A DNA stretch of 33,132 bases, from positions 1 through 33,132 of the forward strand of contig CAXMOL010000119.1 of the NCBI GenBank assembly GCA_964194935.1, in the 5' to 3' direction. This document shows, in pieces, positions 16,715 to 24,660 of this stretch. A model generated the notes under the pieces. That model made no database searches and had not been told where the DNA came from. It was given only the letters and a program-made list of their open reading frames with translations. A program made the position numbers and the translations under genes. The DNA is from JACZWZ01 sp964194935 (GTDB lineage: Bacteria; Actinomycetota; Acidimicrobiia; Spongiisociales; UBA11373). Positions within the stretch are counted from its first letter, which is position 1; the number at the start of each line of letters is the position of its first letter.

Positions 16715-17788
16715 ATGGCACGTGTCGGGATTCTCGGACTTCCCAACGTCGGTAAAACGACGTTATTCAACGCGCTCACAGGCCTTAGTGCTCCCACCGC
16801 GGCCCACCCCTTTTCGACCACTGAGCCCAATGTCGGAGTGGCCAAGGTTCCGGACGATCGGCTTGACGACGCGGCCCGATTGGAGGAGTCGGACAAGACG
16901 ACGCACGCCACGATCGATCTTCTCGACCTGCCGGCCATGGCGGGCTCATCGGGGAGTGGATTTGGCGCCCAGTTCTTCGGGCGATTGCGTGAGATGGAGG
17001 CGCTCGCGGTGGTGCTGCGAGCATTCCACGATGACGCGGTGCCTGATGCCGACTCCGGAGTAGACCCGGTTACACAGGCCGAATCGTTATTGCTTGAACT
17101 CACCCTTGCCGACGCTGAGGTCTTTTCCCGTCGAGCGCACAAGGCCGGGAAGGAGTCGATGTCCGACGCGTCCTTGAAGCCGGTTGCCGCGGCGATCGGT
17201 CGTGCTGCCGCCCATCTCGAAGAGGGCTTGCCACTGCGAGTCGGCACCTGGACCGAGCAGGAAATCGCCTCGTTTCGAGATCTTGCCCCGCTCACTTTGA
17301 AACCAGCCGTTTGGGTGGTGAACGTCGATGAAGGATCAGCCGCGACCGATGGTGTCGCCATGGTCCGAGCCGTTGTGCCGACCGGTGATCTGGTGGTGGC
17401 GCTCTCGGCGAAGATCGAGGAGGAAGCCGCTCAGTTGGATCCGAAGGACCGAATCGAACTGCTCGAGGGCCTGGGATTGGGCGAGGGAGCGTTGGCGACG
17501 ATGGTGCAAGCGATCTACTCGGCGCTCGGGCTGCTGTCGTTCTTTACGGTCGGGCCGAAGGAGTCCCGGGCTTGGACCGTTCGGGCCGGGGCGCCTGCGC
17601 CCGAGGCTGCGGGGAAGATCCACAGCGATCTCGAGCGCGGCTTTATTCGCGCCGAGGTGGTGCCCATCGATGCCGTGGTCGGTGCTGGTGGATGGGACGC
17701 AGCGAAGGCGGCGGGTTTGGTTCGCGTTGAAGGCAAGGATTACGTCATCGCCGAGGGAGACGCCATCGTCGTTCGGTTCTCCGTGTGA
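16715..17788 (+). CDS. ychF: YchF/OLA1-family GTPase/ATPase, divergent G3 motif
   Basis: 357 residues from the ATG at 16715, chosen because ARVGILGLPNVGKTT begins the P-loop strand as in YchF. G1 is GLPNVGKTT (8-16). The switch I region HPFSTTEPNVGV is characteristic. The nucleotide-specificity loop is VVNVDE, the YchF variant of NKxD. The C-terminal TGS domain is well conserved (GPKESRAWTVRAG, then ERGFIRAEVVPID and LVRVEGKDYVIAEGD). The usual G3 of YchF (DIAGLVKGA) is replaced by LDLPAMAGSS, losing the DxxG glycine, and the coiled-coil insert looks shortened or altered. YchF binds ribosomes and modulates stress and redox responses. This could be a specialised paralogue. It is divergent from the ABC exporter. 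Confidence 0.85.
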   Translation: MARVGILGLPNVGKTTLFNALTGLSAPTAAHPFSTTEPNVGVAKVPDDRLDDAARLEESDKTTHATIDLLDLPAMAGSSGSGFGAQFFGRLREMEALAVVLRAFHDDAVPDADSGVDPVTQAESLLLELTLADAEVFSRRAHKAGKESMSDASLKPVAAAIGRAAAHLEEGLPLRVGTWTEQEIASFRDLAPLTLKPAVWVVNVDEGSAATDGVAMVRAVVPTGDLVVALSAKIEEEAAQLDPKDRIELLEGLGLGEGALATMVQAIYSALGLLSFFTVGPKESRAWTVRAGAPAPEAAGKIHSDLERGFIRAEVVPIDAVVGAGGWDAAKAAGLVRVEGKDYVIAEGDAIVVRFSV

Positions 17789-17797
17789 GGGCACGGG

Positions 17798-17803
17798 CAT
17801 AAT
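17798..17803 (+). promoter_or_regulatory. possible -10 box (CATAAT) of the RCK-antiporter operon
   Basis: CATAAT lies 33 nt before the TTG start at 17837, in the 48-bp gap after the YchF-like gene. A -35 element would fall inside that coding sequence and is not obvious. Confidence 0.3.
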
Positions 17804-17836
17804 GGCCCCGTTCCAATCAACCGCAGAGGTGTCCCC

Positions 17837-19279
17837 TTGAGACTGATCGTCGTCGGTGCACGCGGGGCTACTCGCGACCTGCTGCGACGCCTCGGGGAGC
17901 GCTGGGAGGTGACGGTTGTCGATCCGGATACTGAACTGCTCGCCAAGGCTGCCAACGTCCGGGAGATCGACCAGATCGTCGGCGACGGCTCAAGTCGTGT
18001 GACCTTGGGCAAGGCACGTGTGGGCGAGGCGGATGCCATCGTGGCCGCGGCCGGTGATGACGATGTGAACCTGGAAGTCTGTCGGCTTGGAATCGATGCA
18101 GGTCTCGTGCGAGTGATCGCAATGGCGATTGATCCAGAACGCCTTGCCGAGTATCGAGATCTGGGGGTGCCTGCCTTTGCGCCCGCTTCGCTGGCGGCCC
18201 GCCAGCTCGAGATGCAGTTGGAGCCACGTCGCGTGTCTTCGACGTCATTTGCCGACGGTAGGGCCGAAGCGCTCGAAGTAAAGATCGCCGGGGATAGTCC
18301 CGCCCGGGGGATGGCGCTCAAGGACCTGCATTCAGATGCATGGATTGTCGCCGCCGTAGTGCGCGGCGACAGTTTCATAGTCCCGCACGGATCAACCGTG
18401 TTGGAGACCGGGGACCTTGTGACGGTCGTTGGAGCGACTCACGACTACTCGTTGATCGTGCGTACCTTTACCGCAGGTGAGGCGCGCTTTCCACTCGACT
18501 TCGGCAAGGGAGTATTGGTGGCAGTCGACTCCGCCGCCGATGCCGATGGGCCGCTCGGAGAGGCTCTGGCGCTTACCCGATCGAGTTCGGCTGCTGAGAT
18601 CATTGTCGCCCATCGCGATGTCCGCACGATTCGTGACGAGTCGCAGGCAGCCGAGATCGAAGCGTTGCTCGATCGCGTGCGCGGATACTCTGAAGGTGTC
18701 GATATTCGGCTGCATCCGATCGATGGCGTTCCCTCTCGAAACATTGACTCGGTGATTGCGCAGCGGAGCGTGGGGGCGGTCGTGGTGCCCGCTCCTTCTG
18801 CTGAATCGACCGGTCGGGTAAAAGCCGTCCGTTTGCTGAGTAGCACCCATCACTGGGAGCGACCAGTTCTCTTTGCTCGGGGGAGTCATCCCTATCGTGA
18901 CGTTGTCACCCCGGCCCGGGCGACTGCGGCCGGCGTTGCTGCGGCGCGGGCCGCGATCGACATCGCCGGTTCTGGCAACGGAAGTGTCACCGCGGTTGCC
19001 GTCGTAGCTCCGACGTTTATTTCCGGTTCTGACAACCGGGAGGAAGCTGTGCACGCCCTGGCCCTGGTGCGCGAAGAGGCCTCTGTGCTGGATGTGCCGG
19101 TGCGCCGAATCCTGCGGCAGGGCAATCCGGTCCGACTGATCGAGTCGACACTCGACGGTGCGGGGCTGCTGGTGCTGGCCCGGTCTGCCAATCGGTCGAC
19201 CGTTCTGACACCGGGCATCGTGGGACACCTGCTGGAACGATCTCCGGTGAGCGTGCTCGTGGTGCCGGCCCCGCAATGA
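17837..19279 (+). CDS. RCK (TrkA-N/TrkA-C) regulator fused to UspA-like domains
   Basis: 480 residues from a TTG start, supported by CAGAGGTG five nt upstream. The N-terminal Rossmann domain (1-135: MRLIVVGARG, acidic strand end VTVVDPD, GDGSS, DAIVAAAGDDDVN) is a TrkA-N/RCK domain that binds NAD(H) or a nucleotide. A TrkA-C domain follows (about 145-215, ending LETGDLVTVVGA). The rest appears to be two universal-stress-type alpha/beta domains (about 228-345 and 365-480, the second ending in HLLERSPVSVLVVPAPQ, a classic UspA C-terminus). It overlaps the antiporter gene by 4 bases (ATGA), so it is probably the cytosolic gate or sensor of that antiporter, linking K+ or H+ flux to nucleotide or redox state. 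Confidence 0.82.
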   Translation: MRLIVVGARGATRDLLRRLGERWEVTVVDPDTELLAKAANVREIDQIVGDGSSRVTLGKARVGEADAIVAAAGDDDVNLEVCRLGIDAGLVRVIAMAIDPERLAEYRDLGVPAFAPASLAARQLEMQLEPRRVSSTSFADGRAEALEVKIAGDSPARGMALKDLHSDAWIVAAVVRGDSFIVPHGSTVLETGDLVTVVGATHDYSLIVRTFTAGEARFPLDFGKGVLVAVDSAADADGPLGEALALTRSSSAAEIIVAHRDVRTIRDESQAAEIEALLDRVRGYSEGVDIRLHPIDGVPSRNIDSVIAQRSVGAVVVPAPSAESTGRVKAVRLLSSTHHWERPVLFARGSHPYRDVVTPARATAAGVAAARAAIDIAGSGNGSVTAVAVVAPTFISGSDNREEAVHALALVREEASVLDVPVRRILRQGNPVRLIESTLDGAGLLVLARSANRSTVLTPGIVGHLLERSPVSVLVVPAPQ

Positions 19280-20532
19280 TGGGACCGATATTTCTGGCCG
19301 CTGAGAGCGGAGGTCTTCCCGACCACGGGATCGCGACCCCGGTGTCGCTCATCCTCATCGCCGCAGCCGCCTTTTTGATCCCGTTGCTTGCGGGACGTAT
19401 CAAGACTCCGGCGATTGTGCTCGAGATCGTCTTCGGGGTTCTCGTTGGACCGGTGCTCGGCATTATCGAACCGGGTGAGGAACTGCTGGGGTTCCTGTCG
19501 GAGTTCGGGCTCTTCTTGCTCATGTTCTTGGCCGGCTTCGAAATCGACTTCACCCGGCTGGAGAAACAAGGACCGTCTCAGTTGTTTAGCGGTCTCGCAC
19601 TGTTTGGACTGTTCGTTGGTGCGGGCTGGGTTGGCGCAGGTGTTCTCGACGTATCGGAGGTCAACCAGCGGCTGTTCCTGACCTTCCTCATGGCGGCGGC
19701 CGCATTGGGCCTCGTCGTCCCGGCCCTGCGAGAAACCAAGCGTGGCTCAACACGGCTGGGACAAGTGGTGCTGATAACGGCAGTGTTTGCCGAGGTGGGC
19801 AGCCTGGTCGGCATCGTGGTGCTCAGCGTGTTGGCCGAGAGCGGTTTTGGCGTCGAATTGCTCGCCATCCCCGCGTTGTTGGCGATGATGGCGGCGACCC
19901 TGGTTGTTCTGCGCCGTGCTTCCTGGTGGTACCCAGAGCGGTTCGAGCGTTTGTTCAGAGCCGACGACCCCGCCGAGATGGGTACCAGAGCCACGTTGGC
20001 TCTGCTCTTCATATTCGTTGGGTTGTCGACTCTGCTCCAGGTGGAGGCGATTCTCGGTGCCTTTCTGGCCGGGGCGTTGTTCATCTTCGTATTCCGCGAC
20101 CCGGGGCAGCTAGAAGAACAGCTGAACGGGTTCAGCTTTGGCTTCTTCATCCCGATCTTCTTTATCAACGTTGGGATCGAGTTCCCGTTGTCGGAGTTGG
20201 CCGACGGAGAGGTACTCGGCCAGGCGCTCGCATTGATCGGTGTGGCATTTGCCATAAAGCTCATCCCTTCGCTACTGCTCGTGTTTCGGCGGTTCCCGCT
20301 GCGGGAGGCGCTTGCCGCGGGCTTCTTGCTGGCAGGTCAGCTGTCGGTGATCATCGCCCTGGCCGATCTTGGACTCGACCTGGGACTTCTTTCGAGCGGA
20401 CTCAGGGCGGGCGCCATCATGCTCGTAGCGGTCTCTGCGGTCGTGTCACCGATCGGATTCAGATTCCTGGCCCCTCCTCTACGCGAGGAGTCGAAGCACA
20501 GCGGACCCCGACGTTTGCTGGGAAGCCTGTGA
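19276..20532 (+). CDS. Kef-type monovalent cation:proton antiporter (CPA2 family)
   Basis: 418 residues, about 12-13 hydrophobic helices, Na+/H+ exchanger fold of the CPA2/KefB type. Recognisable segments are LLAGRIKTPAIVLEIVFGVLVGP, broken here for length only in the protein's helix 1-2 region (residues 36-58), FLLMFLAGFEIDF (helix with the acidic residue), and INVGIEFPLSE. There is no C-terminal RCK domain in this protein, and the preceding gene supplies one. It probably mediates K+/H+ or Na+/H+ exchange for pH and osmotic control. The ATG overlaps the upstream stop (ATGA). dtd follows after 25 bp. Confidence 0.88.
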   Translation: MMGPIFLAAESGGLPDHGIATPVSLILIAAAAFLIPLLAGRIKTPAIVLEIVFGVLVGPVLGIIEPGEELLGFLSEFGLFLLMFLAGFEIDFTRLEKQGPSQLFSGLALFGLFVGAGWVGAGVLDVSEVNQRLFLTFLMAAAALGLVVPALRETKRGSTRLGQVVLITAVFAEVGSLVGIVVLSVLAESGFGVELLAIPALLAMMAATLVVLRRASWWYPERFERLFRADDPAEMGTRATLALLFIFVGLSTLLQVEAILGAFLAGALFIFVFRDPGQLEEQLNGFSFGFFIPIFFINVGIEFPLSELADGEVLGQALALIGVAFAIKLIPSLLLVFRRFPLREALAAGFLLAGQLSVIIALADLGLDLGLLSSGLRAGAIMLVAVSAVVSPIGFRFLAPPLREESKHSGPRRLLGSL

Positions 20533-20557
20533 ATCGGGATCGTTGCGGAGTTGACCG

Positions 20558-21013
20558 ATGCGGGCGGTGATTCAACGGGTCTCCAGTGCCGAGGTTCGGG
20601 TTGGTGGGTCCGTGGTCGGGGAGATCGCTTCCGGCTTTGTGGTCCTGCTCGGCGTCGCAATCGGGGACGGCGAAGCGGAAGCGACCGCGATCGCTGCCAA
20701 GATCGCAGGCCTGCGCGTCTTTGCCGATGATGCGGGCCGCATGAATCTCGATCTTTCCGAGGCTGGCGGATCGGTGTTGCTCGTAAGCCAGTTCACGCTG
20801 TTGGCCGACCTCCGCAAGGGGCGCCGTCCGTCGTTCGTGGCCGCCGCGGATCCTGAGGATGCGACTCGCCTTGTTGACATGGTGGCGACGCTGTTGCGAG
20901 AGAGGGGTTTGGAGGTGGCCGAAGGCGAGTTCGGAGCTCACATGGAAGTCGATCTCATAAACGATGGTCCGGTCACCATCGTCGTTGATGCGGTCAACGG
21001 ATCGATTCTGTGA
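20558..21013 (+). CDS. dtd: D-aminoacyl-tRNA deacylase
   Basis: 151 residues, the usual length. Dtd hydrolyses D-amino acids (and glycine) mischarged on tRNA, acting as a homodimer in the cytoplasm. The N-terminus MRAVIQRVSSAEVRV and the active-site motifs SQFTLLA (77-83) and NDGPVTIVVD (about 134-143), which contains the cross-subunit Gly-cisPro pair, are both present. A GGAG sequence 7 nt before the ATG gives a reasonable ribosome site. It is the last gene of the plus-strand run starting at 17837. Its stop abuts that of the plsY-like gene, with which it is convergent. Confidence 0.93.
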   Translation: MRAVIQRVSSAEVRVGGSVVGEIASGFVVLLGVAIGDGEAEATAIAAKIAGLRVFADDAGRMNLDLSEAGGSVLLVSQFTLLADLRKGRRPSFVAAADPEDATRLVDMVATLLRERGLEVAEGEFGAHMEVDLINDGPVTIVVDAVNGSIL

Positions 21014-21598
21014 TCAATCGGATGCGCCGCGCCGGACCAGTTCTTCGACGAATTTGGGTGCGGTAAGAATCATCACCCCGATGCCCAGCCATACGAGACG
21101 ATCGTCCGGATCGAAGCCCCACCAGGTTGGCCAATCATTGGCCGCCCAGGCGATTGCTCCGATCAAATAGGCGGCGAGTCCAAGGATGGCTCCACCGGCG
21201 GCGCGAAAGAACCTTGCCCCGACTGCCGTGACCGGCATGACAATGAGCATTCCGACCGGCCAGATCACAGCAGTAACGCCGGATGCCACCGCGAGACCCT
21301 TTCCGCCTCGGAAGCGGAACCACGGATTGAACACTTGCCCTCCGATCGCGGCCACCCCCGCTGCCATGGCGCCAGCGCTTGCGGCGAGTCCATTGCCGAT
21401 CGTCACTGCGACGGCCCCCTTGGCGAGGTCGATCAGAAGGATCATCGCCGCCGTGGACTTGCCGGCAACTCTTAGGGCGTTGGCGGTGCCCGGGTTTCCG
21501 GACCCCGAAGATCTGAGGTCGTGGCCTCGCATGCGAGACACGGCGTCGGCGGAGGGAATCGAGCCGATCGCGTATCCGACTAGCAAGGCCCAGGTCAC
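21014..21598 (-). CDS. plsY: glycerol-3-phosphate acyltransferase PlsY-like
   Basis: 194 residues from a GTG at 21598 that overlaps the adnB stop as GTGA. Longer frames upstream only run through the helicase gene. PlsY transfers the acyl group from acyl-phosphate to glycerol 3-phosphate, the first step of phospholipid synthesis, in the inner membrane. Five to six hydrophobic segments and the motif GSGNPGTANALRV (32-44) plus FRFRGGKG (94-101) identify the family. The middle motif, normally GHxFP, reads GGQVFNPW (86-93), so the usual His is Gln. The gene looks intact otherwise. Linkage to a recombination gene is unexpected but appears translationally coupled. It may be one of several plsY paralogues. 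Confidence 0.85.
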   Translation of the reverse strand: MTWALLVGYAIGSIPSADAVSRMRGHDLRSSGSGNPGTANALRVAGKSTAAMILLIDLAKGAVAVTIGNGLAASAGAMAAGVAAIGGQVFNPWFRFRGGKGLAVASGVTAVIWPVGMLIVMPVTAVGARFFRAAGGAILGLAAYLIGAIAWAANDWPTWWGFDPDDRLVWLGIGVMILTAPKFVEELVRRGASD

Positions 21599-24500
21599 GA
21601 GTGGTCTTCCAACCAATCTGTTCCTTCTGCGCAGAAGCGGGAGAAGTCGCAGAACCTGCAGCTCTCGCCGGGGTCGGCGTCGTAGGGGCCCGCTGCAGCG
21701 CCTGCGGCGAGCGTTTCGAGGTGGTCTGCCGCTGCTCTGAGCCACGGCTCGTCAACGGTTTCCGATTCGGCCACAACTTCGTCTCCGCCAAAGTAGGCGA
21801 AGGTGACGACGATGTTGTCCGGGGATTCGAAACCGGACAGACCGGTTTGGGAAGCCACCGCGTAAGCCTCGAGCTGAACTTTGCGCGACGGGCGGCTGCT
21901 TGGTCTTCCGCTCTTGAAGTCCACTATTTCCCAGGATCCGGGTTCGGGTTCGTAGATGGCGTCGATCCGCCCACTTACAGATGACTCACCCACGCTGAGC
22001 TCGAACGGGGCCTCGATCAGGATTGGCCGTGTCACCGAAAAACGTGAGCCCATGAATCGTTCATACGAGGATTCCACGGGTTGCGACGGCGCCGGGTCGT
22101 CCGCTGGTTGGTCATAGAAGTCGGCAACCGCGTCGTCGAAGGCCACCGTGCCGCGGTGGTGAAGTTCGATCCTGCGGTGGAGGGCAACGCCACGGCGCGC
22201 CGCGGCCGAGGGACGCCGCGGCAGGCGGTCGAGGTGCTCCCAACGAAACCGCAATCCGCAGCTGGCGTATGTGACCAGTCCGGTCACCGAGGTCCGGAAC
22301 CGGTCATCGGCTGTCGGCGTCTCCAATGGTGCCGGCAGACCGTCGAGCTGCATTCCAAGCTGTTCCACGGCTGCATCGTATTGGGCGGTGATGCCCGCGT
22401 TTGCAGCCAGCCTGCTCGGATACTTCTTGTCGGCAATGGCCGCACGCAGAGCTGCGATGTGGCCGCCGTCGAAGTGAGGGTCGGGCACGGTGCCCGAGTC
22501 GACTTCGAGTCGAAGCGATTGAGGAGGCTCGCCGGCATCGGCCACCCGTCCCGGGGAGGGTTCGGCGAGACTATCGATCATCTCGAAAAGTCGACTCGGC
22601 GTTCGTGGCTTGCCATCGGTATACCACCAGGCCCCTGAGGCGAGGACTGTCTGTGCTGCTCGGGTGGCGGCAACATATGCCGTCCTCCACTCACTGTCCT
22701 CGTGAGTCGCTCGTAGCGCCTTCTTTCGCTCGCCCTCGTCGCCGATGAGATCTGGCAGCGCGTCCTGATCGAGTCTCAGCTCATGGGGAAGAACGTCTGC
22801 ATAGGTGAAGGGGTCCTCGTACCGGATGACTTGGGATGGGAAGGTGCCGGCGACCAGGGCGGGTAGGAAGACGACCGGCCATTCGAGGCCTTTGGCGCGA
22901 TGAACGGTGAGCATCGCAACCGCGTCTTCGCCCGAGACGCGGGCGGTGTCGAGCTCGGCACTTGCAGAATCGTCGGCGAGCACCTCGAGGTGGTCGAGGA
23001 ATGCGTCGAGAGATGGACCCCCCTCGAGCGGACTCCAATCTTCAGCAAGGTCGAGGAATCGATGGATGTTGAGCCGCGCCGACACCCGGGCCGCGTCCGG
23101 CAGCGCTTCGATTTCCTGCCATGCCCCGGTGTGGTCGAGCACTTGCCTGCACAATTCGACGAGGCTGACCCCCTGGGCCGCGGCGAGGAGAGTGCGGTAC
23201 TCATCGCGGAAGGCGCGCAAACGGCGTTCGGGTTCTTCAGCAAGGCCTTCGACTTCGTCGAGCGAGTCGGCGGCCTCCAGCAAAGCCCACCCGATGGAAG
23301 CCTCATCCGATGCGTCTTGTCGTTGCCGCCGAACCCACCTCGCCAAGGGAGCGAGGTCTCCAATGCCGAGCCGGAACCGGCTTCCGAGCAGGATACGCAT
23401 TAGTGCCGGAGCGTCGTCTGGCCGGCCAAGGATTCGTAACCAAGCGTGCAGATCAGTGACCTCGGGTACGTCGAGCAGTCCGCCCATAGATGCGATCTCG
23501 ACTGGGACGCCGGCGTTCACCAGGGCGTCGCGGATCGTTGCCATTTGGCGATGTTTGCGAAAGAGCACTGCGATCTCACGCCAGGGGCGATCTTGCTCAA
23601 CGTGGATCCGTAGGACTTGATCTGCGATCCACCTGGCCTCGGCGACGGACGAGTGGAGCCAATGCGCCCAGATCTTGCCGCGGGGAGCATCTTCTCTGGC
23701 CAGCAACGCCGGAAGTGGGCCTGGGGAAGAGATCTCTCGTCTCACCATGTTGGCGAGTTCGACGATTGAACTCCCCGATCGCCATGAGGTTGCCAACTCG
23801 AGTGAGGCAGCCGGGGTTCCATCGGCGTTCGCAAAGTGCTCAGGGAAGCGTTCGAAATTCTGCGGCGAGGCGCCTCGCCATTCGTAGATCGTTTGGTCGC
23901 TGTCTCCCACGGCGGTGACGGGGAATCCTCCACCAAAGATGGCCAGCAGCATTTCCCTCTGGCCGGGGTTGGTGTCTTGATATTCATCTAGGAGTACCAA
24001 TCGATATCGGTTCCGAATCCGGTCGGCGACCTCAGGGTGCCTGGTGACGATCGCATGAGCTGCGGTTACCAAGTCGGCGAAGTCGACCACTCCCAACTCC
24101 CGCTTGCGTCGACTGAACTCGGTGAGAATGACGCCTATCTCGCGTCGGGCCGGGCCGAGTTCCTCGATTCCCGCGGTGTGCAGATCAGCCGGAAGCCTCA
24201 GGTGGTCGCCGAGTGTTGATGAGAGAGCCAACAAGCGATCCACGACTCGTCCTGCCTGGGTGAGGTCGAGGAATTCACGAGGCTCCGATCCCATTGAATC
24301 TCGCAGCAATTGCCGGACGTACCCGGGGGTGACAAGGCGTACGGAGCGGGGAACGCCTACAAGCGGTCCGAACTCGCGAATCAGGCCGTATGCAAAGCCG
24401 TGGTAGGTGGTCACCTCGACATCGCGGCCGTCGGTGGCGCCTGAGCCGAGGTGGACTCGAATGCGCTCGGTCAACTCGCCTGCCGCCTTGTTGGTGAAGG

Positions 24501-24660
24501 TGATGCCAAGCGTTTGTCCGGGATCCACCGCACCCGAGTTGACTTTCTCCGCCAATCTCCAGGCCATGGTCGTGGTCTTGCCAGTTCCGGCTCCAGCCGT
24601 CACCCGCAGCGGCTCCAGCGGGAACTCGATGATTGCGCGTTGCTGCGGTGTCGGCTTCAT
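21595..24660 (-). CDS. adnB: AdnB-like UvrD-family helicase with C-terminal Fe-S PD-(D/E)xK nuclease
   Basis: 1021 residues from the ATG at 24660, which overlaps the adnA stop (ATGA). Motor motifs: Q-motif TPQQRAI (4-10), Walker A AGAGTGKTT (22-30), Ia GITFTNKAAGEL, II LLDEYQDT, III VGDSDQTIYEWRG, V LTVHRAKGLEWPVV and VI YVAATRA, so this is an apparently active SF1A helicase. The C-terminal RecB-like nuclease has GRIDAIYE and IVDFKSG (D914, K916). C801 plus C1001/C1004/C1010 (CxxCx5C) form the four-Cys pattern of the Fe-S cluster found in AddB-type nucleases. In mycobacteria AdnAB is a heterodimer with a motor and a nuclease in each subunit that resects double-strand breaks. Subunit letter is assigned from gene order. 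Confidence 0.88.
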   Translation of the reverse strand: MKPTPQQRAIIEFPLEPLRVTAGAGTGKTTTMAWRLAEKVNSGAVDPGQTLGITFTNKAAGELTERIRVHLGSGATDGRDVEVTTYHGFAYGLIREFGPLVGVPRSVRLVTPGYVRQLLRDSMGSEPREFLDLTQAGRVVDRLLALSSTLGDHLRLPADLHTAGIEELGPARREIGVILTEFSRRKRELGVVDFADLVTAAHAIVTRHPEVADRIRNRYRLVLLDEYQDTNPGQREMLLAIFGGGFPVTAVGDSDQTIYEWRGASPQNFERFPEHFANADGTPAASLELATSWRSGSSIVELANMVRREISSPGPLPALLAREDAPRGKIWAHWLHSSVAEARWIADQVLRIHVEQDRPWREIAVLFRKHRQMATIRDALVNAGVPVEIASMGGLLDVPEVTDLHAWLRILGRPDDAPALMRILLGSRFRLGIGDLAPLARWVRRQRQDASDEASIGWALLEAADSLDEVEGLAEEPERRLRAFRDEYRTLLAAAQGVSLVELCRQVLDHTGAWQEIEALPDAARVSARLNIHRFLDLAEDWSPLEGGPSLDAFLDHLEVLADDSASAELDTARVSGEDAVAMLTVHRAKGLEWPVVFLPALVAGTFPSQVIRYEDPFTYADVLPHELRLDQDALPDLIGDEGERKKALRATHEDSEWRTAYVAATRAAQTVLASGAWWYTDGKPRTPSRLFEMIDSLAEPSPGRVADAGEPPQSLRLEVDSGTVPDPHFDGGHIAALRAAIADKKYPSRLAANAGITAQYDAAVEQLGMQLDGLPAPLETPTADDRFRTSVTGLVTYASCGLRFRWEHLDRLPRRPSAAARRGVALHRRIELHHRGTVAFDDAVADFYDQPADDPAPSQPVESSYERFMGSRFSVTRPILIEAPFELSVGESSVSGRIDAIYEPEPGSWEIVDFKSGRPSSRPSRKVQLEAYAVASQTGLSGFESPDNIVVTFAYFGGDEVVAESETVDEPWLRAAADHLETLAAGAAAGPYDADPGESCRFCDFSRFCAEGTDWLEDHS

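Noticed and set aside
16654..17361. Longer start for the ABC ATPase, extending to about 530 residues
   Set aside because: The extension is antisense to the YchF-like gene, is Ser/Arg/Ala-rich, and precedes a complete NatA-type N-terminus.
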